DNA of 64,000 bases from an uncultured Lachnoclostridium sp. (lineage in GTDB: Bacteria > Bacillota > Clostridia > Lachnospirales > Lachnospiraceae). The position numbers and the translations under genes were made by a program. The notes beneath the pieces are model-generated. The model was given only the letters and a program-made list of their open reading frames with translations, did not search any database and was not told the DNA's origin. Shown piece by piece: positions 18,614 to 27,338 of the stretch; within the stretch, counting starts at the first letter, position 1, and each line of letters begins with the position of its first letter. The stretch covers positions 1-64,000 of the forward strand of contig CAJMFH010000008.1 in NCBI GenBank assembly GCA_905212635.1. The letters are read 5' to 3'.

Positions 18614-19465
18614 TCAAGATTTTTTTGAAACAATTGTGCCATCTTCACTGATCTGATGATAGATCCGGTATACATATGCGGCTACGATGACGCAGATCGC
18701 GCCGGTGATCAACAGATTAAATGTTAAATTTAAAAGTTCCATATTGTTCAGGTATGACGGCAGGTAGGCGATGATGTGGAGAAGGATCGCAATCGGAAAC
18801 ATTGGTTTGAGTTTCTGATTATTGACCGCCATAAAGACAAGGATTGTGAGAGAAATTTGCAGTGCAAGCAGGAACATCCGCTCAATTCCGTAAGAGACAT
18901 ATTCACTTGTCGGAATCGCCATCAGGGCGGCAAGGTTATTTTTTTGCTCAACCAGTTTTTCTCCGGTAATGCCGAGCTTGTTGAAATATTCATCGACACC
19001 GAGCGAATTTACGAGCAATGCCAGCACAAAATTTCCCATAAAAAGGGAACTGCCGTAAGCAAGCGCTTCCAGACCGCCGTGTCCCAGACCAAAGAGCAGG
19101 GCATTTTGCTTGTCCGGTGTTTTCTTCATCATGTATTTTAACCCGACAAATTTACCGGTTTCTTCGACAATGCCGGCAAGTATAGCTCCGTATACCGCAT
19201 AATATACCGGATGAACGCTTCGGTTTAATACGGAAGAGAGCGACAGACCACCCAGCAGAATGATGTTGATCAGTCCACTCACACCAAAGGCAAACAGTGC
19301 ATAAAAAAGAAGTCCTTTCAAAAAGGAGGTGATCTTGGCACCGGTTTTCGTTTTCATATACGCAAGAGCGATAAAAGGTATACCCATGCATACCAAAGCG
19401 ACGATGACCATTCCCATCATGGAATTTTTCGAGAAGGCAGCCGCCATAAGAACCATTTTCGTCAT
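18614..19465 (-). CDS. YhfC-family glutamic-type intramembrane protease-like protein
   Basis: A membrane protein of about 283 residues with seven or eight hydrophobic segments. It carries the paired-glutamate motif GIVEETGKFVGLKYMM and, one helix later, GLGHGGLEALAYG, the YhfC/PrsW-like arrangement thought to form a proteolytic site inside the membrane. Physiological substrates are unknown. ATG 19465 has GGAG six bases upstream, while ATG 19477 has no ribosome binding site, so the shorter start is preferred. It is monocistronic, diverging from the decarboxylase gene with repeat copy 3 between. Confidence 0.8.
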   Translation of the reverse strand: MTKMVLMAAAFSKNSMMGMVIVALVCMGIPFIALAYMKTKTGAKITSFLKGLLFYALFAFGVSGLINIILLGGLSLSSVLNRSVHPVYYAVYGAILAGIVEETGKFVGLKYMMKKTPDKQNALLFGLGHGGLEALAYGSSLFMGNFVLALLVNSLGVDEYFNKLGITGEKLVEQKNNLAALMAIPTSEYVSYGIERMFLLALQISLTILVFMAVNNQKLKPMFPIAILLHIIAYLPSYLNNMELLNLTFNLLITGAICVIVAAYVYRIYHQISEDGTIVSKKS

Positions 19466-19496
19466 AGGAATCTCCATTTCTGTATGTAGTGTGTAT

Positions 19497-19586
19497 GTAA
19501 CTATTAGGGTTACTGTGAAAAATCAATGTTTCTTACGTGCAAGCACGACGATCCATTGATGTTGCACAGTAATCCTGAATAGTTAC
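19497..19586. repeat. Palindromic intergenic repeat, copy 3 (module B type)
   Basis: The ends are GTAACTATTAGG (19497-19508) and CCTGAATAGTTAC (19574-19586). GGTTACTGTG near the left end pairs with CACAGTAA near the right. The inner module TTTCTTACGTGCAAGCACGA matches copies 1 and 4. It sits between two divergent genes. Confidence 0.85.
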
Positions 19587-19617
19587 GGTTTGTATAATAA
19601 TATAACACGACTTCCTA

Positions 19618-19645
19618 TTGAAAAACAAGAGAAAAATGGTATACT
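19618..19645 (+). promoter_or_regulatory. Sigma-A-type promoter for the decarboxylase operon
   Basis: TTGAAA (19618-19623), a 16-base spacer, and TATACT (19640-19645) lie 31 bases upstream of the ATG at 19677. Confidence 0.6.
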
Positions 19646-19676
19646 TAAAGAAATACTATGAGAAAGGGGAAATGAC

Positions 19677-21089
19677 ATGCCAAATCACTTTTTTACCACA
19701 TTATCCAAATATTGTCAGCAGGATATCGTTCCGATGCATATGCCGGGGCATAAAAGAAATCCGCTGTGTACGATGCCAGATCCCTATTCTCTTGATGTGA
19801 CGGAGGTCCCGGGGGTGGATGATCTGCATCACCCGGAGGAGATGATTCGCGACCTGATGGACGATCTGACAAAATGGTACGATTCGAAACAGACTTACCT
19901 TTTGGTGAACGGAAGTACGAGTGGGATTTTGTCGGCAATCACGGCGTGCTGTTATCCGGGGGACAAGATTTTGGTGGCGAGAAACTGTCATAAATCGGTT
20001 TATAATGCGATCAAACTTCTTGCACTCCGGCCGGTTTACGTGTATCCCTGCCGGCTGGAAGGGACGATGGGAGAACTGGGGATCGCCGGAGAGATCGAAG
20101 TTTCGGAAGTCCGCCGTCTCCTAAAAGAAAATCCGGATGTCCGCTGTGTGATGATCACATCGCCGACGTATGAAGGGATTGTTTCCGACATTGCCGGTAT
20201 CGCGGCGGCAGTCCATGAGAAAAATATTCCTCTTGTGGTCGATGAAGCGCATGGAGCACATTTTAACTGGCTTCCGACATTTCCGGAAACCGCGGTGCGG
20301 CGGGGAGCGGATCTTGTGATCGAGAGTCTCCACAAAACGCTGCCGGCATTTACGCAGACGGCGGTTCTCCACCAGACGGGAAACCGGATCCGGGAAGACA
20401 GGCTGCTGTGGGCACTTCAGACGTATCAGTCAAGCAGTCCGTCGTATCTTTTGATGGCGTCGATCGCGAAGTGTTTTGACTATGTGCAGACGGAAGAAAC
20501 TTTTTCGGCGGAACATTTTGTGAAACATCTGAACCGGTTTTATGAAGAAACAAAAAACTTACAAAAATTGGAAATTGCACACTGCGAAGAAATGGATCGT
20601 TCGAAAATTGTCATCAGTACCGCCCGCACAGAACTTACCGGGCAGCAGTTGGAAGAGATTCTTCTGGAACGTTACGGCATTCAGCTGGAGATGAGCTGTG
20701 GCAATTATGCGCTGGGGATGGCGACGATCTGCGATACGGCAGAACATTTTGACCGTTTTGCGGCGGCATTGTGTGATCTTGACCGGTCAGTAACGGATGT
20801 GGGAAAAGGTGCAAAGAAAACCTTTACATACAAAATAAAACCGCCAAAACAGCGGATGTACAGCTATGAGGCAGAGCGGCTGCCCGTAAAAGAGGTGCCG
20901 CTTGCGGAGGCAGCAGGCCAGACCGCGGCAAAGGACGTGTACCTATATCCGCCGGGAGTGCCATTTGCGGTCGCGGGAGAAATATTTTCGCAGGAAATGG
21001 TTGAGGTGCTTTTGGACGGACAAAAATCCGGTTATGAAGTGCGTGGAGTTGGAAACAATAACGTTTTTGTCTGCAATGACAATATTTGA
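19677..21089 (+). CDS. Orn/Lys/Arg decarboxylase-family PLP enzyme (YaaO-like)
   Basis: A fold-type I PLP enzyme of 470 residues with the decarboxylase signature PMHMPGHKRN near the N-terminus. NGSTSGILSAI forms the phosphate-binding part. VDEAHGAHF (about 187-195) provides the PLP-stacking and Asp residues. SLHKTLPAFTQ (about 221) holds the Schiff-base lysine. The short C-terminal domain is typical of the YaaO/SpeA group, whose members make polyamine precursors by decarboxylating arginine or lysine; the substrate here is not decided. It heads the gmk-yaaR-holB cluster as in Bacillus. GGGGAAATGAC precedes the ATG. Confidence 0.87.
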   Translation: MPNHFFTTLSKYCQQDIVPMHMPGHKRNPLCTMPDPYSLDVTEVPGVDDLHHPEEMIRDLMDDLTKWYDSKQTYLLVNGSTSGILSAITACCYPGDKILVARNCHKSVYNAIKLLALRPVYVYPCRLEGTMGELGIAGEIEVSEVRRLLKENPDVRCVMITSPTYEGIVSDIAGIAAAVHEKNIPLVVDEAHGAHFNWLPTFPETAVRRGADLVIESLHKTLPAFTQTAVLHQTGNRIREDRLLWALQTYQSSSPSYLLMASIAKCFDYVQTEETFSAEHFVKHLNRFYEETKNLQKLEIAHCEEMDRSKIVISTARTELTGQQLEEILLERYGIQLEMSCGNYALGMATICDTAEHFDRFAAALCDLDRSVTDVGKGAKKTFTYKIKPPKQRMYSYEAERLPVKEVPLAEAAGQTAAKDVYLYPPGVPFAVAGEIFSQEMVEVLLDGQKSGYEVRGVGNNNVFVCNDNI

Positions 21090-21109
21090 AAAGATCAGGA
21101 GGGATTGCA

Positions 21110-21694
21110 ATGGGTAAATTATTTGTTATCATGGGAAAGAGCGCGACAGGAAAAGATTCGCTTTATCAGAGGATCGTGGAGGATTTTCCGGGACTGAAAG
21201 AAGTCGTTACGTATACGACACGCCCAATCCGTGCCGGGGAAACGTACGGCAAAGAGTATTTTTTCGTCAGCGAAGAAGAAATGCACGAGATGCAGGAAGC
21301 AGATAAAATCATTGAATGCCGTGTGTATCAGACGGTACATGGTCCATGGTATTATTTTACTGCAAATGACGGTCAGATTGATCTGGAAAAGGGAGATTAT
21401 ATCCTTATTACAACGCTGGAAGGATACCGCAAATTGGAGACATTTTTTGGCATTGAGCAGGTTGTTCCAATCTATATTGAAGTCGATGATTTCGAACGTA
21501 TTGAGCGTGCATTGAAACGCGAAAAAGAACAGAATACGCCGTGTGTAGCTGAATTGTGCCGCCGTTTTCTCGCAGATGAAGAGGACTTTTCCGAGGAAAA
21601 ACTTGACGAGACGGGCATTGACATCCGAGTACAGAATGACAATTTTGAGGAGGCACTTGACCATATCGAAACGATGATACAGCATCAGGTGTGA
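21110..21694 (+). CDS. Guanylate kinase-like protein
   Basis: About 194 residues. Walker A GKSATGKDSL is near the start, followed by YTTRPIRAGETYGKEYFFV, the GMP-binding segment typical of guanylate kinase. The rest is shorter and more divergent than canonical Gmk (after about residue 90 the lid and C-terminus are only loosely alike), so a paralogue with another nucleotide role is possible. ATG 21110 with AGGAGGG upstream is preferred to the in-frame ATG 24 bases earlier, which overlaps the previous gene. In Bacillus the tmk gene takes this place in the cluster. Confidence 0.8.
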   Translation: MGKLFVIMGKSATGKDSLYQRIVEDFPGLKEVVTYTTRPIRAGETYGKEYFFVSEEEMHEMQEADKIIECRVYQTVHGPWYYFTANDGQIDLEKGDYILITTLEGYRKLETFFGIEQVVPIYIEVDDFERIERALKREKEQNTPCVAELCRRFLADEEDFSEEKLDETGIDIRVQNDNFEEALDHIETMIQHQV

Positions 21695-21702
21695 TTTTCT
21701 GG

Positions 21703-21732
21703 TTGCAACACCAGCGAATTTCATGGTATACT
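21703..21732 (+). promoter_or_regulatory. Internal promoter before yaaR-holB
   Basis: TTGCAA (21703-21708), 18-base spacer, TATACT (21727-21732), 42 bases before the yaaR start. It would allow yaaR-holB-yaaT to be expressed apart from the decarboxylase. Confidence 0.5.
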
Positions 21733-21773
21733 TAAAGATGGAATGGATTGCATTTTGAGGGAGGTGTGAAAGG

Positions 21774-22214
21774 ATGGAAATTAAAGTAGATCCGATGCAG
21801 CAAACCGTGGCTGCAACGACGACAAGGCAGACGCAGAATACGGGAGAAGATTTCAAATTCACGCTGATGAGTTCTCTGGAAGAAGAGGGCCTACAGGCAC
21901 GCCTTTCACTCATGATGGAAGACATTACGATGCAGGGGAAAAAACTTGGCAAGCATATGGATGTGCGTGATATGCGCCAATACCGGAAACTGATCCAGGA
22001 ATTTATGAACGAGATCGTAAACCGTTCACACAAATTCAGCCGTGAAAACTTTCTTGACCGGAGAGGACGGCACCGTGTGTATGGCATGATAAAACGTGTC
22101 AATGTGGCATTGGATGAGTTGGCGGGAGAACTGATTAAAGAAGAAAAAGACCACCTTGGAATTCTTGCAAAGATTGATGAGATACGAGGGATGCTTCTTG
22201 ATATACTGACATGA
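21774..22214 (+). CDS. yaaR: YaaR (DUF327) family protein
   Basis: The 146-residue protein has the DUF327 features: an unstructured N-terminus, then helices with FKFTLMSSLEEEGLQARLSLMMEDI, and a basic RGRHRVYGMIKRVNVALDELA. The function is unknown, but the gene sits next to holB in many Firmicutes. GGGAGGTG precedes the ATG. Neighbour spacing is 19 bases to holB. Confidence 0.85.
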   Translation: MEIKVDPMQQTVAATTTRQTQNTGEDFKFTLMSSLEEEGLQARLSLMMEDITMQGKKLGKHMDVRDMRQYRKLIQEFMNEIVNRSHKFSRENFLDRRGRHRVYGMIKRVNVALDELAGELIKEEKDHLGILAKIDEIRGMLLDILT

Positions 22215-22233
22215 GGAAAGGATGGTGGTACCT

Positions 22234-23220
22234 ATGTTTTTATTTTCAGAAATAATGGGACATGAAGATATAAAAGAACATTTGCAGATGGCGATCCGGG
22301 AAGATAAGCCGTTTCATGCCTATATTTTTCAAGGCGAAGTAGGCTGTGGCAAAGAGACGATGGCGAGAACTTTTGCGGCTGGGCTCCAATGTACGGCAGA
22401 GCAGGAGGTGCGGCCATGCGGAAAATGTCCGTCCTGCAAGCAGATTGATTCCGGAAATCAGCCGGATGTGATCTGGGTGACGAGAGAATTATCGAGTATC
22501 GGTGTGGACGATGTGCGTGAAAAGATCAATTCGGAGATGGCGATCAAACCATTTTCCAGTCCGTACAAAATCTTTATCGTGCCGGAGGCAGAGAGAATGA
22601 CTGAAGCGGCGCAGAATGCCCTTTTGAAAACGATTGAGGAGCCGCCGGAATACGGAATTATCATTCTGCTCACCAGTAATATGAGTGCAATTCTGCCGAC
22701 AATACAGTCTCGATGTCTGACACTGGAATTTCGACCGCTTACGACGGCGGCAATCGAGAAATATCTGATCGATACGTACCATGTGGTAGATTACCGTGCA
22801 CGGACGAGCGCCATATTTGCACAGGGAAATCTTGGAAAAGCAATCCGCTATATTGAGTCCGAAGATTTTGAGGAAAAAAAGAATCAGGTATTGTATTTGT
22901 TAAAAAATGTAAGAAATATGACCGTTTCCGAAATGTTGGAAAAAATAAAAGAGATTGGGGAAGACAAGGACAATATCAAAGATTATATTGATCTTATGGT
23001 TCTCTGGTATCGCGATGTGCTTTTATTTAAAGCAACCAAAAATATGAATCAGCTGGTATTCCAGAGCGAATTCCGCGCCATATCGGAAGAAGCGAACCAG
23101 CGCGATTATGAAAAAATAGAAGAGATATTAAGTGCTTTTGACAAAGCGAAACTTCGTCTCAAAGCCAATGTAAACTTTGAAGTGGCGATGGAACTCATGC
23201 TTTGTACGATGAAGCAGTAA
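22234..23220 (+). CDS. holB: DNA polymerase III delta' subunit (HolB)
   Basis: A clamp-loader AAA+ protein of about 328 residues: FSEIMGHEDIKEHL start, Walker A-like FQGEVGCGKETMA (about 35), the zinc-ribbon cysteines CGKCPSC, LLKTIEEPPEYG (sensor 1 neighbourhood) and LTSNMSAILPTIQSRC, where SRC marks the arginine finger. It helps load the beta sliding clamp at replication. ATG 22234 is preferred over ATG 22222, which lies directly on the AGGAAAGG sequence. It is followed by yaaT as in Bacillus. Confidence 0.9.
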   Translation: MFLFSEIMGHEDIKEHLQMAIREDKPFHAYIFQGEVGCGKETMARTFAAGLQCTAEQEVRPCGKCPSCKQIDSGNQPDVIWVTRELSSIGVDDVREKINSEMAIKPFSSPYKIFIVPEAERMTEAAQNALLKTIEEPPEYGIIILLTSNMSAILPTIQSRCLTLEFRPLTTAAIEKYLIDTYHVVDYRARTSAIFAQGNLGKAIRYIESEDFEEKKNQVLYLLKNVRNMTVSEMLEKIKEIGEDKDNIKDYIDLMVLWYRDVLLFKATKNMNQLVFQSEFRAISEEANQRDYEKIEEILSAFDKAKLRLKANVNFEVAMELMLCTMKQ

Positions 23221-23244
23221 GAATAGATAAAGTGAGGTAAAAAA

Positions 23245-24156
23245 GTGAAGATTATTATCGGAGTACGTTTCCGCCAAGCGGGCAAAATTTACTATTTTGA
23301 CCCCGGAAAGGAAAAAGAAAATATAACGCGGGGAACGCGTGTAATTGTAGAGACGGCAAAAGGAGTCGAGATGGGGACGGTAGTCCTTCCCCCGACGGAG
23401 ATGCCGGAGGAAAAAATCGTAGCACCTCTGAAAGGAATCGTTCGTCTGGCAACGAGAGAGGACAAAGACCAGGAGGAAAAAAACCGGGAGAAAGAGGCAG
23501 AGGCCTTTGTAATCTGCAAACAGAAAATTGCCAAACATAAATTGGAAATGAAACTGATCGCGGCAGAATATACGTTTGACCGCAACAAATTATTGTTTTA
23601 TTTTACGGCAGATGGAAGAATTGATTTCCGTGAACTGGTAAAAGATCTGGCATCGGTGTTCCGTACGCGTATTGAACTGCGTCAGATTGGAGTCCGCGAT
23701 GAGACAAAGCTGCGCGGCGGCATTGGTATCTGTGGAAGAGCGCTCTGCTGTCATACCTATCTTTCTGAATTTGCGCCGGTTTCCATCAAAATGGCAAAAG
23801 AGCAGAATCTGTCACTCAATCCGACAAAGATTTCAGGAGTGTGCGGTCGTCTGATGTGCTGCCTGAAAAATGAGGAAGAGGCATACGAGGAATTGAACCG
23901 TAGTCTGCCAAATGTTGGAACGCGCGTGAAAACGCCGGACGGACTCAATGGGGAAGTGCAGAGTGTCAGTGTATTGAAGCAGAAAGTCCGTGTGATCGTA
24001 ACCCTTGATAATGACGAAAAAGAAGTGCGTGAATATGCGGCGGCAGAACTTAAATTCCGGAAGGACCGCAAACGTGACCACGGAAAGCATGAGGAAGATA
24101 AGGAATTGAAAGCGCTGGAAGCAATGGAAAAAAAGGAAGGTAAGTCAAAAATCTGA
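23245..24156 (+). CDS. ricT: YaaT/RicT, PSP1-domain protein
   Basis: A PSP1-domain protein of 303 residues with conserved cysteines GGIGICGRALCCHTYL and SGVCGRLMCCLKNE, which in RicT (YaaT) take part in the Ric complex that binds iron-sulphur clusters and stimulates mRNA processing by RNase Y and sporulation. A highly charged tail of about 40 residues ends the protein. The start codon is GTG with GAGGT 8 bases upstream. Its stop overlaps the next start (TGATG). The usual next gene, yabA, is absent from this cluster. Confidence 0.9.
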   Translation: MKIIIGVRFRQAGKIYYFDPGKEKENITRGTRVIVETAKGVEMGTVVLPPTEMPEEKIVAPLKGIVRLATREDKDQEEKNREKEAEAFVICKQKIAKHKLEMKLIAAEYTFDRNKLLFYFTADGRIDFRELVKDLASVFRTRIELRQIGVRDETKLRGGIGICGRALCCHTYLSEFAPVSIKMAKEQNLSLNPTKISGVCGRLMCCLKNEEEAYEELNRSLPNVGTRVKTPDGLNGEVQSVSVLKQKVRVIVTLDNDEKEVREYAAAELKFRKDRKRDHGKHEEDKELKALEAMEKKEGKSKI

Positions 24157-24887
24157 TGAAAGACATCATATTACCGGGGGAACGGCTGGATGATCTGCAA
24201 CGGGACGGTTTGATGCTCATCCAGAACCCCAATTGGTTTTGTTTTGGCATGGATGCGGTACTGCTTTCGTCCTTTGCCCGTGTGCCGGAAGGCAAAAAGG
24301 TACTGGATCTCGGCTGCGGCAATGGCATTATTCCGATCCTTTTGTCCGCAAAGACTAAGGCAGAACATATCGAAGGTTTGGAAATTCAGACCGACATTGC
24401 GGACATGGCAAGACGAAGTGTCGAGTATAATAAATTAAACTCCAGAGTGCATATTACGACAGGAGATATCAAAGAAGCGGCGGTGATTTTCGGAGCGGCT
24501 TCTTTTGATGTCATAACGACCAATCCGCCGTATATGAGTGAATCCCACGGACTTACCAATCCGACGGGGCATAAGGCAATCGCCCGCCATGAGTTAAAAT
24601 GCACACTGGATGATGTGCTGAATGCAAGTGCAAAATTGCTGAAACCCGGTGGACATTTCTTTATGGTACACCGTCCGTCGCGGCTTGGCGAGATTATGAG
24701 TAAAATGACCGCCTGCCGGATCGAACCCAAACGGATGCAGCTCGTCTATCCGTATGTGGACAAGGAACCCAATATGGTGTTGATCGAGGGAACGCGGGGC
24801 GGCAATCCGGGCATGAAGATAGAAAAGCCGCTTATCGTATACAAAGAGGTAAATGTGTATACCGAACAGTTGTTAGAGAATTACTAG
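24156..24887 (+). CDS. tRNA1(Val) A37 N6-methyltransferase-like (YabB/TrmN6)
   Basis: A class I methyltransferase of 243 residues: AdoMet-binding VLDLGCGNGIIPILLS (about 49-64), acidic turn EGLEIQ, and the N6-adenine catalytic motif TNPPYM (about 126-131) with the downstream ARHE segment typical of TrmN6/YabB. It would methylate A37 of a tRNA. It overlaps yaaT by one base and sits 14 bases before rsmI, which fits translational coupling in a translation-quality operon. Confidence 0.85.
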   Translation: MKDIILPGERLDDLQRDGLMLIQNPNWFCFGMDAVLLSSFARVPEGKKVLDLGCGNGIIPILLSAKTKAEHIEGLEIQTDIADMARRSVEYNKLNSRVHITTGDIKEAAVIFGAASFDVITTNPPYMSESHGLTNPTGHKAIARHELKCTLDDVLNASAKLLKPGGHFFMVHRPSRLGEIMSKMTACRIEPKRMQLVYPYVDKEPNMVLIEGTRGGNPGMKIEKPLIVYKEVNVYTEQLLENY

Positions 24888-24901
24888 GAAATGAGGCTAT
24901 T

Positions 24902-25741
24902 ATGGGAACATTATATTTGTGTGCTACGCCGATCGGAAATCTGGAAGATATTACATTGCGCGTGCTTCGGACATTGAAAGAAGTAGATTTGATCGCGGCG
25001 GAGGACACCAGACAGACGATCAAACTTCTCAATCATTTTGATATCAAGACACCACTTACCAGTTATCATGAACACAATAAATATCAGAAGACCGGGGTTC
25101 TGGTCAATGAACTGCTCGCGGGAAAAAATATTGCTGTCGTGACGGATGCCGGTACGCCTGCAATCTCGGATCCGGGGGCAGAACTGGCATTGGCAGCCTA
25201 TGAAGCCGGGATTACGGTGACTTCTCTGCCAGGAGCTTCTGCCGTCATCACCGCGCTTACGCTGGGCGGTCTTCCGACACGCCAGTTTGCTTTTGAAGGG
25301 TTTCTGCCGATGGATAAAAAGGAACGGGCGAGAGCACTGGAACGCCTGAAAAATACGACGTATACGACGGTATTTTACGAGGCACCGCACCGGCTTGTAA
25401 AGACGCTTCAGGCAATTGCAGAAGTGCTGCCGGGAACGCGGAAGATCGCAGTGTGCAAGGAACTTACCAAACGTCATGAAAAGGTGATGCAGTGTACGCT
25501 GGAAGAGGCTTGTTCTTATTATGAGAAAAATGAACCGAAGGGCGAATTTGTATTTGTCGTGGAGGGTGCAGATATTGAAGAACTGGAAAGCCGGGAACAG
25601 CAGAAATGGGAATCGGTTCCGATTGAAGAACATATGCAGAATTATCTCGCCCAGGGAATGGAACGGAAAGAGGCAATGAAAGCGGTAGCGAAAGACCGTG
25701 GAATGACGAAAAATCAGGTATACAAAGAGCTTATGAAATAA
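24902..25741 (+). CDS. rsmI: 16S rRNA C1402 2'-O-methyltransferase RsmI
   Basis: A tetrapyrrole-methylase fold of 279 residues. It starts MGTLYLCATPIGNLEDIT, then has EDTRQTIKLLNHF, YHEHN, VTDAGTPAISDPG and LPGASAVITAL (all RsmI signatures). RsmI adds the ribose methyl group of m4Cm1402 in the P site of the small ribosomal subunit. The length is normal, with a C-terminal helical domain. It is last in the yaaO-to-rsmI cluster and is followed by a terminator. Confidence 0.93.
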   Translation: MGTLYLCATPIGNLEDITLRVLRTLKEVDLIAAEDTRQTIKLLNHFDIKTPLTSYHEHNKYQKTGVLVNELLAGKNIAVVTDAGTPAISDPGAELALAAYEAGITVTSLPGASAVITALTLGGLPTRQFAFEGFLPMDKKERARALERLKNTTYTTVFYEAPHRLVKTLQAIAEVLPGTRKIAVCKELTKRHEKVMQCTLEEACSYYEKNEPKGEFVFVVEGADIEELESREQQKWESVPIEEHMQNYLAQGMERKEAMKAVAKDRGMTKNQVYKELMK

Positions 25742-25750
25742 AAAGACACA

Positions 25751-25787
25751 ACGCAGGCGGCTGAAAAAGAGGTGCCTGCGTTTTTTT
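25751..25787 (+). terminator. Rho-independent terminator after rsmI
   Basis: ACGCAGGC (25751-25758) pairs with GCCTGCGT (25774-25781), followed by seven T. Confidence 0.9.
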
Positions 25788-25819
25788 CGCGTCTGAACAG
25801 TCGGTCGCCGGATACAAAT

Positions 25820-25843
25820 AAAAAAGTAACCATTCGGTTACTT
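25820..25843 (-). terminator. Rho-independent terminator for abrB
   Basis: On the minus strand AAGTAACC-GAAT-GGTTACTT is followed by a run of T. The stem spans 25824-25843 and the T-run 25820-25825. Confidence 0.75.
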
Positions 25844-25859
25844 AAAAGAGAAAAGGAAA

Positions 25860-25885
25860 GGCTGGAGTCTAGGGGGGCTCCAGCC
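25860..25885 (-). terminator. Upstream hairpin in the abrB 3' UTR
   Basis: GGCTGGAG (25860-25867) and CTCCAGCC (25878-25885) form a perfect 8-bp stem. Read leftward it is followed by TTTCCTTTTC, so it may be a first weak terminator or an mRNA-stabilising hairpin before the stronger one at 25820. Confidence 0.55.
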
Positions 25886-25904
25886 ACACTAAAGGGATAT
25901 ATGA

Positions 25905-26162
25905 TTAAATTAAACCAGCTAGCTTAGCCAATGCCTCAATTGAAGCTACGGAAACCAATTTTCCTTCATATTCAATCAGGTCTTTATCTGAACCAGTAAA
26001 TACATCAACAGGCTCATATTTTTTGATCATGATCGCATTTTTCTGAGCAGAAATCTCTACTTCTCCGCGATTCTCAATTCCAAGTGATTTTCTCATTTCC
26101 ATCGGAATGGTAACTCTTCCTAAGTTATCCAAACGACGTACAATTCCTACATTTTTACTCAT
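25905..26162 (-). CDS. abrB: AbrB/SpoVT-family transition-state regulator
   Basis: The 85-residue protein has an N-terminal swapped-hairpin DNA-binding domain, GIVRRLDNLGRVTIPMEMRKSLGI, which is the AbrB/Abh/SpoVT signature. The short C-terminal part (about 55-85) is a multimerisation region. AbrB-type proteins repress post-exponential genes during growth. The position next to rsmI matches Bacillus, where abrB is convergent with this cluster. GGGGAAGACGACC precedes the ATG. Confidence 0.9.
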   Translation of the reverse strand: MSKNVGIVRRLDNLGRVTIPMEMRKSLGIENRGEVEISAQKNAIMIKKYEPVDVFTGSDKDLIEYEGKLVSVASIEALAKLAGLI

Positions 26163-26307
26163 GGTCGTCTTCCCCTTTTTTCATTATTGAAAGAAATTTT
26201 TTTACATATTTTGTACTCACAACCCCTTCAACGATTTACATTCTATCACGAGTCGAGAGATTAGTCAATAAAATAAATATAAAAATATATAAAATATAGG
26301 TAAAAGA

Positions 26308-26802
26308 TTACAGCGCCCCACGTTTCGCGCATTGCATTGCCAAAAAACCGATAAAAAATCCGGATACGGCTCCGCTGAAATACAAAATGGGTGCATACCA
26401 GCGAAGGGAGTCAAAGCCTACGATCAGAGAAGCTGCCAGCCATTGTCCCATGCAGTGGGCGATGCCGCCGGCAGCGCTGACAGAGAGCATGGATAACCTG
26501 TCTTTGGCGGCCCATTTGAGGAAAGCCATCAAAAAGATGCTGAGAATACTTCCGGCGAGGCTGTATAACAAGCTGAATAAACTGCCGAAAGTAAAGGCAC
26601 TCAAGAAAATTCTCAAAAGGGACAGCGAAAGCGTGTAACGCAATCCTTTCTTATATAATGTAAGAAGAAAGATCAAATTGGCAAATCCGATCTTCATCCC
26701 CGGAAATGGCAGTGGCAGCGGAAAAAGGTTTTCAAGATAGCCAAATAAAAATGCCAATGCCGTATAAAGCGCATATTCTGCAATTTTTTTTGATCGATTC
26801 AT
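26308..26802 (-). CDS. Gx-transporter / heptaprenyl diphosphate synthase component I-like membrane protein
   Basis: An all-helical membrane protein of about 164 residues with five or six hydrophobic segments. Motifs such as ALAFLFGYLENLFPLPLPFPGMKIGFANL are typical of the Gx transporter family (often annotated heptaprenyl diphosphate synthase component I). It is related to energy-coupling S-component-like proteins; the substrate is not known. ATG 26802 is chosen because upstream codons cover the end of the next gene; AAAAGGAGACTGCT lies just before it. It follows the NusG-II protein by 14 bases, an arrangement common in Clostridia. Confidence 0.8.
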   Translation of the reverse strand: MNRSKKIAEYALYTALAFLFGYLENLFPLPLPFPGMKIGFANLIFLLTLYKKGLRYTLSLSLLRIFLSAFTFGSLFSLLYSLAGSILSIFLMAFLKWAAKDRLSMLSVSAAGGIAHCMGQWLAASLIVGFDSLRWYAPILYFSGAVSGFFIGFLAMQCAKRGAL

Positions 26803-26816
26803 AGCAGTCTCCTTTT

Positions 26817-27194
26817 TTATCCGCTGATGCCGTCCAATTCGGGTACTGTGTCGGAAGAGGTAATCGCGAGGACAACCTGGTGGGGAAGGCATACAATGCT
26901 TTCTCCGGTATTCGAAATACCTTTTGTGCGGACACAGATCTGATCCGGGCAGGACGCCGTTTTCATCGTAACTTTATGATCTTTGATGCAAAATGTGTTG
27001 GAATCGCCATCTTCTGTCGTGATCGTTTTCTCTATATTGGAAGAAAGCGGATAGGTGGCAGTGACTTTTCCCTTGACGCGGACTTCTACGACAGAACCAT
27101 TTTCCACGCGCGGCAGATAGACAGATCCGGCGAGGAGCAGTCCGAGGATCAGAAGCCCGGCCAGAAAGAAGATATCCATGCGTGTTTTCTTCAT
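26817..27194 (-). CDS. NusG domain II (NusG_II)-containing membrane-anchored protein
   Basis: About 125 residues: one N-terminal membrane anchor (MDIFFLAGLLILGLLLAGSVYL) and an extracytoplasmic NusG_II-like domain with CIKDHKVTMKTASCPDQICVRTKG, whose CPDxxC and following SIVCLPHQV are the family's conserved features. The family is usually encoded with the Gx transporter and, elsewhere, an FMN-binding or ApbE protein. The function is unknown. ATG 27194 is used; AAGGAG lies 12 bases upstream, and a TTG just after it would be too close. Confidence 0.8.
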   Translation of the reverse strand: MKKTRMDIFFLAGLLILGLLLAGSVYLPRVENGSVVEVRVKGKVTATYPLSSNIEKTITTEDGDSNTFCIKDHKVTMKTASCPDQICVRTKGISNTGESIVCLPHQVVLAITSSDTVPELDGISG

Positions 27195-27309
27195 GACGAA
27201 TTTCAACTCCTTTTCGCTGATGTTCCCTCTATTTTATCATATAAAAATCGTAAAAGAAATAAAGAAAATGTAAATAGTATAAAATATTCACGAAACCGTA
27301 AAAAGTCAC

Positions 27310-27338
27310 TTGACACTAGGGATTGTGTAGTATATGAT
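27310..27338 (+). promoter_or_regulatory. Sigma-A promoter of the acyl-CoA synthetase gene
   Basis: TTGACA (27310-27315), 17-base spacer, TATGAT (27333-27338). A perfect palindrome GTAGTTT-TAA-AAACTAC (27349-27365) follows near the expected transcript start and may be an operator. Confidence 0.7.

Noticed and set aside
19329..19559. Rightward frame opposite the YhfC-like gene and through repeat copy 3
   Set aside because: It is the antisense of a real membrane-protein gene and runs through a non-coding repeat.
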